A stretch of 64,000 nt of DNA from Isoetes taiwanensis (GCA_021234155.1 JAJEKV010000058.1:4848600-4912599); one strand, 5' to 3'; numbered from the stretch's first letter, positions 33,212 to 45,586 are shown. Numbers and translations are program-made. Notes: a model not told the origin generated them from the letters alone.

Positions 33212-35373
33212 ATGCCTCTTAAAAGAAAGATAGGGCCTAAGATAAATTATGATGAAGATTCTTTAAGATCGCTAGGAGCATGCAATATTGATTTATGGAC
33301 ACATGGAGATTTATATCCAAGAGATCCTTTAAATCAAATTCAGCCTGTATTTGATTCTCCCACAGCCTTGTTCAAATTTATAGGCATGGGGCATCAAGGC
33401 TTACTTGGATATTGCCAAAACTTAGCAAGTGGATCTACCGATGATGGTATTAGAGCTGCTATGCAGAAACTCCAAACATGTAACTTTCAGCTTCAAGCTA
33501 GCATCAGTAAACTTACTTATGACATGCATAACATTGCCAATCATAATACTTCATTATATTATTCTTGTAACAACTTGCAAAAGCAAGTGTTTGCAAGCGA
33601 GAGTGCAAAAGCAAAACTGGAAGGTTGTTTGGAAGAAGAGAAGGTGAGATATAAACGGACGATGGAGGAAAATGAGAAACTTAAACTAAAGATTAAGCGC
33701 TTAAAAGTCACTCCACTTGGTTTGAGAGAGAGGAAAAGAAACATAAAGCCAATCCATACATTGGCTCCTAGAGGTGGTGGATCAAAGAGGAGAGTGGCTG
33801 CCATCAAGACATTGATAGATCCATCATTTGGCTACAAAAATGAACGAAAGGATGGTCATTTGGCTGAGTTGATCAAGAAAATTGCCACAAAAGAAGATAT
33901 TTTGAAGGTGCTCCATCTTCCAGGTATTAAAATCCATTCCATCTTACTGCTTTGTATTCTTTTGGTCTGTTGTTGTTCCATAGCAGCAAATATTTTGATT
34001 CTTTTAGTGGCTTGTCTCTGTTTTTAGATTTGTTTTATCTATTTGTCGAATGTCCAATCCATCTCAGCCCATAGTTAATGTGTTGTAATAACTTTGCATT
34101 GCTTTGCCTCTTGTGTCAAATTAGTTAATATGCAGGTCCAGTAATAGCAAGCATGATGAAGATCTATACCTCTTCACTCTAAATTATATTCATGCTTATG
34201 CAGGGACTAAGTTAATGAGGCAAGCACTATCCGAACATGTTATTGACGAAATAAGTAAAGAAGCAAGAGTTGATGACTTTCAGTCCCTTTGTGATGATGC
34301 CGGAGTGAGCAAAAGAGCTTATGTTCAGTTATTCAAGGCATTGAAGTCGTGCATGTCAAAGATGGGTGTGAAAAATGTTTTGTTGCCTAAATTATCAAAG
34401 GTATGGTCATGTCGTTCTTATAGAAACTTTCAAGTAAGCAAGTACTTGGGAGAGATGACTCACATTGATGCATCTATCAAGCTAGATGAGTTGGAACAAA
34501 TTTGGAGGTGGTACAAAAGGCAAGAAAGCATCTGGACCTGTAATGCTTTTACTTTAGACGAATCAAATAATCTTTGGGTTGATGTTGAGAGTGTTCTACG
34601 GTTGATGGTGAAATTCTATGACATGGCGGTTGAAGAGTGTGACAAACAAACTCGTAGTTGTTTTGAAATTAGATGAGATGGAAATGGTCAAAGGGGAGAA
34701 GTATGAAAGAGTATCTATTACTTTAATGAATAGAGCTCTTAACGGTTGTCAAGACAAGGAAAATTTCTCTGTGCAATCAGAAGATCATATTTGGTGGATC
34801 GGTATTTTCCAAGTGACTAAGGAAAGTCATAGTACCTTAAGATTTGTGTTTGAACAAACACCTATTCCTGATCTGATTGCGAGGCACAATAATGGTGAGA
34901 AGCTAAATGTAGTAGACTATGGAAATTATGAGATTGAATGGCATCTAGCTGCGGATTTGAAGACCATTAAATGTATGTACAACATGAAGCACGGTGCAGC
35001 GAAGACAACTCAATCTTGTCCATATTGTGATTATGTAGCACATAGAAAAGATTCAGCTGTTGGTTCCCAGCATATTCAAAAAAGAAGTACACTTGATTGT
35101 GATCAATGTTTGCCGCCTTCTCGTACATTATTGGATCCCATTGTGGCAATCGATTTACACCGTGTGCATATATGTACTTTGCACGCCTTCTTAAGGATCA
35201 TTGATAAGATGGTCTATCTCAGCATATTGTTTGCATGGCGCAAGAAACCAAAACCTAATAGAGATGTTACTTTGGCAAGAATTGAAGCAGTGTTGTCTGA
35301 TATGGGTCTCCATGGCAGAAATTACAAAGTTGTGGAAGATCCAAAAAGAAAAAGCATGCCATCTATAATGTAG
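33212..35373 (+). pseudogene. Transposase-like gene with frameshift
   Basis: Exon 1 starts at M-P-L-K-R-K (33212) and ends at 33923. The intron 33924-34203 is GT-AG and joins in frame to exon 2. About 34.64 kb the frame shifts by one base: the upstream frame stops at 34674-34676 while the downstream frame continues V-L-K-L-D-E-M-E-M to a TAG at 35371. Residues about 90-190 form a coiled coil, followed by a basic R-K-R-N region. The last part has I-E-W-H-L-A-A-D-L-K, then C-P-Y-C-D-Y, resembling the D-W-K...N...C-x-W-C block of poorly described transposase-like proteins of animals and plants. The C-terminus is cut by a 58-bp tandem repeat. I cannot assign catalytic residues. Likely a dead copy. 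Confidence 0.55.
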
Positions 35374-35542
35374 AGTTTGTTTTCCATTGATTCCATTGGA
35401 ATCAGACCTATGTCACACTATTCAGATGTAGAGTTTGTTTTCCATTGATTCCATTGGAATCAGACCTATGTCACACTATTCAGATGTAGAGTTTGTTTTC
35501 CATTGATTCCATTGGAATCAGACCTATGTCACACTATTCAGA
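35369..35542. repeat. 58-bp unit, three tandem copies
   Basis: Units start at 35369, 35427 and 35485 and are almost identical. The stop codon of the transposase-like frame lies at the start of the first unit, so the array replaced or truncated the 3' coding end. Confidence 0.92.
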
Positions 35543-35799
35543 TCTATCTCCACATGCTCAGTTGTTTTGTTTTTTTTTTTAATGTAGTGTATTCATGTTT
35601 ACACCATTCTCTTGCCTAGGTCAATTAGTACCATTTTCTTGAGGTTTAGTCTAAAGTCACCAGTAAGTAAAGTTGATATCTTCAATGTAGCATATTCAAG
35701 TCTATGCCATTTTGATCTATGCCATTTTCTAGTTCATCTAATAATCTGATTTGCTTTGCTCTCTCTTTGTTTTTAGAATTAGGTATCTATTGTGTGTAA

Positions 35800-36300
35800 G
35801 ATTACAATTAAGCATAAGATTGCTTTTCAGGAGGCTCGTATACAGATTAGATTGCTTTTCAGGAGGCTCGTATACAGATTGATGCCAGCTCTTGTCTTAG
35901 TAGTCATCATGTTTACATGCATGGCTTACAAGACACGGTTCAGAACATTCTCAAAACAGTATGGAAGACACGTTTCAGAACTTTCTTTTATATTAATACT
36001 TTCTGCATACAAAAAGCTCATTGGCATACAAAAAGCTCACTTTTGTAAAGTATGGAAGACACGTTTCAGAACTTTCTTTTATATTAATACTTTTCGCATA
36101 CAAAAGCTCAGCGGCATACAAAAAGCTCACTTTTGTAAAGATTTACAGGAGCTCACTCCCCATGGAGTATCTTAAAAATAGTTCTTACATCCGATTTCTT
36201 TCCAAACTGTAACTTACATACATCCGATTTTACATACATCCGATTTTAAACTGTAGTTTTTACATACATCCGACATACATCCGATTTTAAACTGTACCCA
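35800..36300. repeat. Cluster of short tandem duplications
   Basis: A 32-bp unit is doubled near 35820-35882. A unit of about 105 bp (GTATGGAAGACACGTTTCAG...) is doubled at about 35957-36160. ACATACATCCGATTTT recurs several times at 36185-36290. No coding sense. Confidence 0.85.
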
Positions 36301-36364
36301 AAAAAAACTAAACACCTTCGGAGGATTTCATGGGGATTTTGAAACACTTAAAGCTTAGCAATAA

Positions 36365-36667
36365 TCAGGAGGAACCATCTTCACAGCCACACGAAGGACT
36401 AAACCATCGACTTCTATAAACACCGCGAAGTCGCTCATCTCCCTCAGCAACACGATCTACCCATTTCTGAACCTTGTCCGAAACTCTTGCACCCATTTCT
36501 TGCATTCGGGTTACCTCCAGAGCAGAAAATTTGGCAACAAACATCATCTGCATGCCCGGATGGCTAGAAGAAGAGGACTCCTCTGGCTTGGGCCTCGGGC
36601 GATAAATTTCCGGTCTAGCCATGAGATCGATCAAAGAGATCAAGGATATCAAAGGAAGAGTCTGCAA
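36365..36667 (-). CDS. Small hypothetical protein inside the transposon
   Basis: An open frame of 100 residues. An inner start gives M-A-R-P-E-I-Y-R-P-R-P-K-P-E-E followed by five serines. The second half (M-F-V-A-K-F-S-A-L-E, then E-G-D-E-R-L-R-G-V-Y) looks globular and charged, with C-G-C-E near the end. TATATAA-like text at about 36745-36755 on the minus strand lies roughly 80 bases upstream, giving a plausible promoter. I do not recognise the family. It may be captured host DNA or an accessory gene of the element. Confidence 0.4.
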   Translation of the reverse strand: MQTLPLISLISLIDLMARPEIYRPRPKPEESSSSSHPGMQMMFVAKFSALEVTRMQEMGARVSDKVQKWVDRVAEGDERLRGVYRSRWFSPSCGCEDGSS

Positions 36668-38293
36668 TGGCGCCTAAGGGAAGATCAAGGAGATCAAGGC
36701 AGATGTCAAGAGTCCTAAGTGAAGATTCTCAGCTCCCGGCTGGTCTTATATAATCAGACCACTGATGTCCCTGCTGCATGCATAATTGGGGTCGAATCAA
36801 GCCATAATTGTATTCCCTGCTGCATGCAGAAATGGGCCTCGAAAGCCGAGCCCCCAACATGCAAAATTTTCATGTATTTTTGGTATTTCACGTCTTTGCC
36901 TGTTTTGAATGGGTCCAAAGCCAAAAAATCATAAGACATTAAAAATTAAAGGATTTGGGACCAATCTTAGCTCTAGAGTTTTGATTTGCAAAACTTTGTG
37001 AGAGTCTTTGAATCCGTGGGGAAGCAAACTTGAATTCAAGATGGAATGATGTAGACAAGGGAAAATACAATGTTGAAGTAATGGTCATGGGATTATTTAC
37101 AAGACAAGATGACAAATATGGCAAATATAGAGTGTGAAAATGCAAGGCTTGGACAATATGGCAAAGTAATGAGGGGAAATGTTTGGGGTGGTACATTTAA
37201 AAAAATAGGCAATATGGGTATGTAAGCGAAATGGCAAAGGCACGAACTTTTAAATAGGGTATATGGTATATAAGGTTAAATGATGAAAATGGATAAGGCC
37301 AGGGAATATGCATGAGTAAATAGGAAAATGGTCTAGGGAAAAGAATTCGCAAGTGAGTTTATGGCAAAATAAGCATAATGGCATAAAATGGGATGTGGGT
37401 GTATCTCCATGGAAAATGGCTAGGAACTTGGAACAAAATACCATGTGGTCTTCCAAACTTAATGTGTTGACTTCCAAACTTCAAATATTGTTCTCTAGTC
37501 TTCATTATCCAGAGTCTTTTAGAACATGCTTTGACCGATGTTTGACCTCAAATTTGACACTAATTATCAAGTTTGACCTTGAGTGCATTATGTTGACTTT
37601 GAAAGTGGATTTACTTGACCTTTGAAAGCTTTCTCTGAATGCACATAACAATCTAGACGAACTTCTTAAAACTTTCAACAAAAAAAGGCATTTGAAATCC
37701 TCGTGGTTGAATCCTCCTAAGTGATCATATGCATTGTCAAATACAATATTTACCAGTATATTCCAAAACCGCCTCCTCTAGCCCTAGGGTTGGTTTGCCC
37801 TTCGAGCAACCCATAAACAATAGCCTTTTGATGGCCTTCGAGATGCTATAGAACAACAAGTAGATCAAACGCAATTGACTAAATCCATGGTGTAATTATA
37901 AATTATTATGGATTACAAACTTTGCCTAACATTATATATCCTTTCATATAAATGATCTCTCTCTTTGTAATAAAAGAGAGAGAGATCATTTATATGAAAG
38001 CTTGGTCTAGACCAGAGAGCATCCATCATAGAACCTACAGCATAGTTTAACAAATCTGAATGGGCCTATTTGCTGTTGATAGATTCTGCAAGCTAGTTCC
38101 TTTTCCGTATTTTTAAATTCAATTTTGCCTGTGTGCCCTAAACTTGATGTTTAAACAAACTGATATCAGAAATACAAAGGCAACAAACTGACAAACTGAT
38201 GAGGACAAACTAACATTCATATTTCAGAGATACAAAGGCAGCAAACTTTCGAATTCATCTTGAGCAAATATACAATGTTTTGGCTTCCATTTA
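36668..38293. other. Transposon interior, no gene recognised
   Basis: Short ORFs only. It contains an inverted repeat at 37941-38000, reported separately. A run of GACTTCCAAACTT and GTTGACTT-like phrases lies at 37450-37620. Confidence 0.45.
37941..38000. repeat. 60-base hairpin
   Basis: CTTTCATATAAATGATCTCT and its reverse complement face each other across a short loop; one arm has two extra bases in the CT run. It could fold as a small-RNA-like stem or be the paired ends of an excised element. Confidence 0.85.
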
Positions 38294-40100
38294 CTACTCA
38301 TATAATGAAGTTACAACAGGAGGCATACAATCTTTTACTTTCTTAAACTCTTCTCTTCGTTTCCCAATCTTTTCTCCATTTACTAGGAACTTAAAATAGC
38401 TTAGATCTCCTTCTAGTTCCAGCCTTCGTCGAACATCAAATAAGGTCCATTCAGCTTCAACTTCTACTGTTTTAAACAAAAGACCATTCATTTGAATAGG
38501 CAGACTTACCACTTCTGAATGTGTCCCATCGTCTTCGTCTTGATCAAGAGGAACCCACCTAAACTTTCGGCCTTCTAAAACCTGCGCCATCTTCTATACT
38601 TGAAAGTAAGGTACAAAATCGTCTTCTTAAGCGAAGCACGAAACGCAATGTATTGCAACTGATCTTGCATTCAATATGATCTGCACCTTTGTCATGAAGC
38701 CTAGACCTCCACTTCTCAGGAATTAGCGTATGTACTATCTCATCAGATATATTTGATATTGTTAGCATTTTGGGTGTCTTCTTCACGGAAGTTACTGAGC
38801 TGAATAAGGAAACAAAAATGTCAATTGCCATGTCAACTTTTACATGGCCACATACACCGGTCGCTCTTTCAAAGCGGCATGAATCTCGGTCCACAACTTC
38901 TTTTTTTGTGCTAACAAACAACATCGCATACAATGGTTTGGTAGAGAAACCATTTACGCAAGGTTAGGAAGGGGATTTCAACTATCTTTTTAAGCCGGAT
39001 AGAAAATGTGCTTCGAGAACCAAATTGATTTATTGGCGCTAACTCAACCGAAGTTCTCGCCTTCAAAAATGATAGAACCAGAGATCAAAATGGAAAGCAT
39101 GAAATACACTGTTATGCTTTCAAGACTTACCAAGTCTTCTTGGTCCGATAGGCACAACCTCGACAAATAAGTAAGGAAACAATGGAATTAGCAAAGGCGA
39201 GAACGTGCAAAAGAAAATACTTAAGCAATATTTGGCTCAATACAGCAAAAATAAATAATAAGACTAGAAAAGAACTTACAGTTCGGTTGCATCTTTGGAA
39301 GTCCACGTATTCTAACATTCTTGTACTTTGTTAAATCACAAGGGCAGTAAAGATGTTGAACTAGAAGTTGAACATGTCTCCCATCTTCTTTGAATTTGCT
39401 TAACCTTGCCTTTCCAATGAGCCTTCACATCATTCAATGGGATCTTTTAATTCTAAAAGAACCCCTCAACGATGGCTGCATTGTAACAAATGTACCAACA
39501 CACACGGTTATAGGGTCTGCGTCAGGCCTCTCAATGACAACAGATGTAATCATTTCTTCCATTGCAATCTGCAAATAATAATCAAGAATAGCATGATATC
39601 AATTTGCAGGAAACAGAATTCAATGAGTAGGGTTTTAAATAATTTCTTAATACTTGCAAGAAATATCTGGTTTACATGACTCACACATTGCTTAAAGCTT
39701 AAAGTAGACACATGATTCAAATCCTTATATGAACATCCATATTAACAGAAAAAGTAATGAAAGAAAACAGTCCGTCTCCTACCTTCTAAATATCTTCCAC
39801 ATAAATTTGATGGGTATCTGGAACAATCAAAATAATGAATATGAGAAACAATAGAATCAAAACTTATTGCACAAGCTCAAAACCATAAACCTGTATAAAT
39901 TTCTGCATATAAATCATGTGGCAAGCGTCCCTACATCTCTCCTGCAATGGTTCTGGAAACAAATGCAAGAAACAGTCAAAGCAATATTTAGGTCTACATT
40001 TACTTGTGATCTTACCTGTTCATAGGTACCTGGGAGAAAGTCTGGTGCTCCAGTATGCTCCCGAACATGTTTAAATCTTCCAGCATTAGATATCAAAATG
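38294..40100 (-). CDS. Possible multi-exon accessory gene of the transposon
   Basis: Several exon-like segments run leftward. One near 40070-40016 reads F-K-H-V-R-E-H-T-G-A-P and ends in G|GTAAG. One near 39952-39890 reads C-R-D-A-C-H-M-I-Y-M-Q. One near 39570-39400 contains V-V-I-E-R-P-D-A-D-P-I-T-V. One at about 38900-38600 contains V-K-V-D-M-A-I-D-I-F-V-S-L-F. The last is 38590-38294 (98 codons, ends S-L-Y-E). Phases do not all agree and at least one frame break is seen near 39440, so the model is not resolved and may be decayed. I do not recognise the family. Its position, convergent with the transposase gene, resembles two-gene transposons such as Harbinger or CACTA. Confidence 0.4.
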
Positions 40101-40532
40101 CTTCTTGACCAAGCTTTCGGTGAATGGATTCAAAACGCTTCAGTAAATCTTGATCTCGGTAAACTTCTGAAGCGCTTCCAGTGAATGGATTCAAAACGCT
40201 TCTCGGTATCAGGCGATCGGTGAGGAGCTTCGAAGTAAATGGGAGGGAGGGAAAATTTGTGCGAGGGGGAAGAAATCGAGGGAAAATTTTTTCGGTAATT
40301 TGTTTGTTTTTTTTCGTTTGTCTCTTCCCATTTAAGTAGAAGAAAAACAAAAGGATTCGAGGCAGGTCGGGCATTTCGGGGGGTAGGGCAGCATAAAAAG
40401 CTAGGACCAGTCACGCCATGCCACGTCAACATTTATAACCGCTTCTGTCAACTTCTTTATTTTGATTGGCCAAGCGATTTCTTAGTTGGCAAATCTCAAA
40501 AGACCTTTTATAACCCCAAAAAATTTCTAATG

Positions 40533-41590
40533 CTTAGTGGAGAATCAGTTGTTTCCCAAATTCTAAGTCTGCTTGGAATCTGAAAACTATGTGGACTTGG
40601 CCAAGCCTAAAAGAGGTGTTCTTAGAATGGGAAGGCTGCTTGGGATGTGCTTTGGACGATTCATACATGCAGCCTCTCATATCAGGCCATTCAATATACA
40701 TCTAGGTGGGCAAAGGCTCCAACCAGTTCTTTCATTATTAGTTCCAAATAGTCACATTCGTGGTTGCATTCTTGAAGCAGTATAAACTTATCATGAAGAG
40801 GGGCGATCTTTGCATCACCATCCAGCTCTTCTTTTTATAAAGCCGGTTTCGATGATCCTCCTAAGGTATTTTGCTTTTCCAACGAGCTGCCGTCTAATTT
40901 TAAAAATTCATCTAATTAGTGTGAGGTTGTACATGAGCAAATTAGCGCAATCATGCTATCAGATGCTATCAGATGTTATTTTGCTCTTTAATATTTTTGA
41001 CAAGGCAATTTCCTGCTTATAGACATTCTCACATTTGAAATCAAGCTTTCACATCTTATTACAGATAGAAGCAGTTTTGTGTTCTACACTTATCTATTCT
41101 GATAGTCATCGCACTTCAACTATTGAAAATGTAGCCGTCTTCAATGGAGCCCTCGAAGCTATCTTCTGACATCTAAATTTACTGTTGCTCGCTTAAAGTT
41201 CCTCAAGGTCTTCTCTAATTTGTTACATCCCTCCAAGATCTTGCCATAGCATTTTACTAGCAGTCTTCAAGGTTATTTTATTCCCCCTTTGAGTTAAAGC
41301 TTGAGCTTCTCTCCAGGTGAACTCATTGCTTTCTAACAATTCCTGCAAGGGAGTTTGCTTTTATTCTCAAAATATTTTCTTCCCCCTTTGAGTTAAAGCT
41401 TGAGCTTCTCTCCAGGTGAACTCAATGCTTTCTAACAATTCCTGCAAGGGAGTTGCCCTCAAGACTGTAAGCCCATACAGTGGACTTTGAGATGTTGTCT
41501 CTTAACGATGCATATTGTTTATCATATTCAATGAAATTCTGTTGGAACTGGTAAGCTGTACACCCTATAAAATGGTCCTTAAGAATCCTT
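40533..41590. other. Non-coding with a doubled segment
   Basis: A 71-base block (TTCCCCCTTTGAGTTAAAGC...) occurs at 41281-41351 and again at 41383-41453. No gene recognised. Confidence 0.6.
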
Positions 41591-41639
41591 AAGAATGCTA
41601 GCCTTGCGATTGGTCCAAGCTTGGACACAAGGTTCAAAG

Positions 41640-41878
41640 GTGTATTCTATTCCAACACCAGAACCAAAATTAGAAAAGGACTTTGGTGCCCTTCTTGAGA
41701 GTGCAGAAGATACAGGGATCAGATCTGAAGTAGATGGAGAGGAATTCGAACCTCATAAGCTTATTTTAGCTGCTAGATCCCCTGTTTTCAAAGCATGGTT
41801 ATTTGGTCCTATGGGTGACCGCAACACTAATACCCTTTGCGTTAGGGACATCCAGGCAACAGTATTCAAAGTATGCAA
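41640..41878 (+). pseudogene. MATH-BTB (BPM) gene fragment, BTB part
   Basis: The frame reads P-K-L-E-K-D-F-G-A-L-L-E-S-A-E, then E-V-D-G-E-E-F, H-K-L-I-L-A-A-R-S-P-V-F-K-A, and L-F-G-P-M, the start of the BTB/POZ fold in plant BPM proteins, substrate adaptors of CUL3 ubiquitin ligases. A GTATGC donor follows F-K at 41878, as expected for an exon end. The MATH domain is absent upstream and the rest of BTB is absent downstream. This is a genomic fragment, not a working gene. Confidence 0.78.
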
Positions 41879-42741
41879 TGTTTCATTTTGCCATCTACAT
41901 TTGTTTATATTTTGTTTTGGTCTTTTAGCCCTTTGAAGATAATATATGACAAGGTTTATATTTTGTTTTGGTCTTTTAGCCCTTTGAAGATAATATATGA
42001 CAAGGTTTATTAATTTTTATAATTGTGTCTGCAAGCAATGCCTCATTTTATCTCTGCAGTGAAACTTAGGGGCCCATTGTGCCTTAGGACTTAAGTTGCA
42101 AAATTCATTTACGGCGATGCACTGAGACAGGGGACATGGTTATTCTTTGTCATGTTCAACCGCATTAGGGGAATATAGCAATTGGCAATGCACCTACAGA
42201 TTGATGTGGCACAGCAATGAATGATGACCTGTATAGAATAAACAGCAACATATCAGGGCATAATGCGCTGAGAAGCAACTACCATCTCTTAGAATCTCAC
42301 AAGATCCATTACATATACTGTCATTTTCTATTTCATGCATTTGCTTTTCATGTATGCATGTACTCTATTGGTTGTGGGAGGCACAGTTCCAAAAAATGCT
42401 AAACTTGGCAAAACCACGTGGATACCAAATTGCGATATTTCATATTGCTCTTGCTCATGGTTTGAGCCCATGGTTACTCATAATCATTTGAAATCCATGG
42501 TTGCAATACTTAATCGAAAGTGACGTAAAAGAGAAACTTGAATTGTTTTAGAATGTTGATTATGCTGAGATATCATTGGCCTCAACCATAAAGAAGTACA
42601 TGCGTCACGCAAAAAAAATAAAAAAGTCAACAGTCAATGAACATTTATCTTGCAGTCTCCCCTGTGGATTTTGCAATATTTGCTAGAGTATTTAGAAACC
42701 CAAAATGTTCATATGAGAGTAATTGAGCTTCCTTATTTCAG

Positions 42742-44660
42742 GACCTTCCATTGCTCTACTTGAAAGCTGGATCAATTATTCCAGTGGGTCCATCAATTCA
42801 GTTTACTAGTGAAGCTAATTTCGAAGATGAGGTGACTCTTATAGTTGCACTTGATGAGCATGGTAAATTGGCAGCCTTTAGTTTTGGAGTACCATTTCTC
42901 TATGAAACGATCATAATAATGTTAGATGCATATTGGTTTAAGATTATCTGCTCAGATTGCCCACGAACTCTACCAGGCTCTTTAATTTACCATTAAGGTA
43001 AAGCTGAGGGATTTTTGTATGAAGATCGTGGTGATGGATTTGAATTCAAGCAAGGACAGTTTTTGCTCACAAATTATAAGGCGGAACTGGTTGGAGAAGA
43101 TGTTTTCATAAGTTTGAAAAGTGTAGAGGGTGCATGGGCCTCGTCCAAAGCGCACATTGAGGGTGAACCTGCTACTAGGTGAAGGTGCTCAGGTGATTCA
43201 TATGTTACAGTTACATTTCAATGTAGGTTCATTAGGTACAGTCTTTGTTCTGATTCTTGATAGCAGGTACAAGCGCAAGGAACTGATGGAGAAACCATAA
43301 AACTACGCATGCCTTCTTCCAAAGACATAGAGCATCTTGTTCAATATAGTAGATCAAGTTATCTAGAGATATTTGGTATGCTCTCAGCATGTTGTCATGC
43401 CTAATAGTAGGAATTACGAATTTGTTCTGGAAGAGTACCTAAAACATTCTGTGAGCTGACACGTCCCAATGGTACTGGTATATCTGCAGAGAAAACAGGC
43501 ATACTCACAGATGCTGATGTAGAGCATGATGAGTTGAAAGGCGTAGGAGCTCCAAAGGTATCAATTGAGCTACATGGTACTAATTTGGCGCTGAATGTAC
43601 TTCCATGGATTGGTGGGAGAATTACATCAATGATCCATAAACCTACAGGTTAGACTTAACTTATTTGGATTTTATTTATTCGCTAATATTTGTCATTAAA
43701 AAGGAACAAGAAAGATATAACAGACAGTTATAACAAAGATGTCAAATGTGCCTACATTATATACCCTAAGACAATAACTCATATATATATATGCGAACTC
43801 GCAGGTATGGAATTATTATGGTCAAGGGTTGAAAGTGGGGGTTACGAAGAATATACTAGTTCTCGAGTACGCTTGATCTTCAATTCTTGTTCTTACCGAA
43901 AGAAAAGATGAGATCGTGAAGTAAGCATGCATTAACATGGAACATCTATCAACCTGAATTATATTTAAAGTGCATGCTTATTACAGGAGACACATTCTTG
44001 AATTAAATGGGGAAGACATTGTGTACATGGAAGCCAATGTGGGGGATGGTTTGTCACTGACGCGTGAAATAGCCATCCCAAAATCTTCCCGGGAGATTGT
44101 CTATATTACTTCAAAATTAATAGCCAAGGTAGTAGGTGCGGTCTTTGGGGGATTCTCGGTATGTGCCTTTGAAAATCCTTTGAGCAAAAAGTTGAGTACC
44201 ACTCAAAGTCCATGTTCCTTTTATTCATTTTAGAATTTCACGTCTCCGAGTCCACCCCTTCGTTTCAAGTAATACACCCGGCCCGAAACATACGTAAAAT
44301 TCCACGGCATTAAATGGTGCGGTTGGACGAGATTAATGCCGACGTTGGCGAGACCGACAAACCATTCTCTGGAGAGAATAGACCAAATGGTAATACGTTC
44401 ATTCAAAATGTCAAATTTAAGGAGCAAGAATGTAGTGTCATCCATGGACTGTATTGCTTTTGCATATTTTCTAGGTTGTTGGATCTTTGATTGACAAGGT
44501 AATTTGGTATAATGGTGGTGAATAGGTTCAAGTTAGATGAAGTTGAGGTTTGTCATCTACATTGGGGTCCTGGCATTTGTAATTTGGAGCTCTGGTCAAG
44601 AAAGAAAGGCGGTTTCAAAAGATTCTCCAATCGAGCATCGGTCATGAGTATCAAGTCATG
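42742..44660 (+). pseudogene. GH31 alpha-glucosidase 3' exons (heteroglycan-glucosidase-like)
   Basis: Ordered exons with splice sites. The first, to 42862, reads L-P-L-L-Y-L-K-A-G-S-I-I-P. The next, from 42998, reads K-A-E-G-F-L-Y-E-D-R-G-D-G. Then 43269 onward (G-T-D-G-E-T-I-K-L-R-M-P), 43470-43650 (L-N-V-L-P-W-I-G-G-R-I), 43803 onward (S-G-G-Y-E-E-Y) and 43987 onward (G-D-G-L-S-L-T-R-E-I). The terminal part reads N-R-F-K-L-D-E-V, then N-L-E-L-W-S. This is the C-terminal half of plant GH31 enzymes of the cytosolic heteroglycan-glucosidase type. A one-base shift near 43142 and later frame breaks (44.2-44.6 kb) kill the frame. The catalytic barrel exons are missing. Strand and exon order are native. 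Confidence 0.8.
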
Positions 44661-45282
44661 AGCATTTACGTCTGGCGGCAAATGCTTCAAAAAATTTGAT
44701 TGTTTATCGCGAAAAGCTAGAGCAAAAATCTCTTTTAAACAGGGAAATGGCTTTCAGACTTATTATGCAAATTTCTAGTGCGTGAGAGAACCTTTCTTTG
44801 CTGACATTAAGAAGAAACCCATATGCATTTTCAAACCTGCTTATATGCAATAACATGAAAGCAGTTGTCAAGCTATAAAACAATATGGGAGTTCTAGTTT
44901 TTTTCTTGCACTTCAGGTTTTGTGGCAAAAATGTTTATAGACGTTTAATAGATAATGGGATGACACATAGAAACTAATAGCTTCTTGTCATGTTTACACC
45001 ATGGATGACGTAATGGTAGCCAATATTTTGTCTAGGTTTAGATAATACTTCAGGCCTCCAGCACATTTTCTGGCCAGCAAATGTGAGGACAAATACATTA
45101 TATACGATATGAACAAAATGTAGGCCTTACTTGATATTAGCATGAAAAGGAAAACAAGTTTTTTTCCCTGTTTATAGCACCATACATGACACAGTAATAG
45201 CCAATACTCTGGCTAGATTTTTATGGTTAATATAATAGGTAGGTCCAAGTCTCCAGCTGAAGAAGTTTGCATATTTTTCTAA
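44661..45282. other. Nothing recognised
   Basis: AT-rich spacer with two loosely related ATGACGTAATGGTAGCCAAT/ATGACACAGTAATAGCCAAT phrases near 45003 and 45186. Confidence 0.4.
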
Positions 45283-45586
45283 TCAGCAAGTTATTTTCCC
45301 AACAACATGATACTTAGAGAACTTCTTTTCCCAATTATCCAGTGTTTCTAATTCCTTCTCAGTACAACCATCCAGGGAGGCAATCACATCTTCAATCTTC
45401 TTGGACATCTTTGCTAATGCTCTACTGGCATCTTTACCAGCAAACATGGCATAATCACCTCCTGATCCATAGAAATTCTTTGCCCCTGAAACATCATAAA
45501 TTTTACCTTTGATCGCCACATATATTGGCAAGCTTGGATCACTGCCATTGTATTTATTCAGTTCTTCCAGAGTGATGTTTCCAACC
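45283..45586 (-). pseudogene. MAPR / cytochrome-b5-like haem-binding protein, last exon
   Basis: Begins after an acceptor (CTACTAG) near 45587 with T-L-E-E-L-N-K-Y-N-G-S-D, then P-I-Y-V-A-I-K-G-K-I-Y-D-V, Y-G-S-G-G-D-Y, M-F-A-G-K-D-A-S-R-A-L, and ends W-E-K-K-F then V-V-G-K-I. This is the full cytochrome-b5-like fold of plant membrane-associated progesterone-binding proteins of about 100 residues, including the haem-contacting tyrosines. The frame is open, but no upstream exon with a start codon was found within the next few kb, so I call it a fragment. If an upstream exon exists it could be a live gene. Confidence 0.7.

Larger units (their letters stand above)
32579..40532. mobile_element. 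TIR DNA transposon of about 7.95 kb, two gene regions
   Basis: The left end 32579-32612 and the reverse complement of the right end (about 40499-40532) match over about 34 bases with five mismatches: CATTAG, two differences, ATTTTTTGGGGTTA, one difference, AAAAGG and so on. Inside, a transposase-like gene reads rightward (33212-35373) and exon-like segments of a second gene read leftward from near the right end (about 40.1 to 38.3 kb). The internal 35.4-38.3 kb holds tandem repeats, a small promoter-equipped ORF and a hairpin. No convincing target-site duplication was found, so the superfamily is open. Confidence 0.66.

Noticed and set aside
35369-35542. CRISPR-like array
   Set aside because: The copies are contiguous with no spacers, and the context is a plant transposon.
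45283-45586. MAPR exon called as a complete live gene
   Set aside because: No upstream start exon could be found, and the neighbouring host sequences are all fragments. It is kept as a fragment with that caveat.
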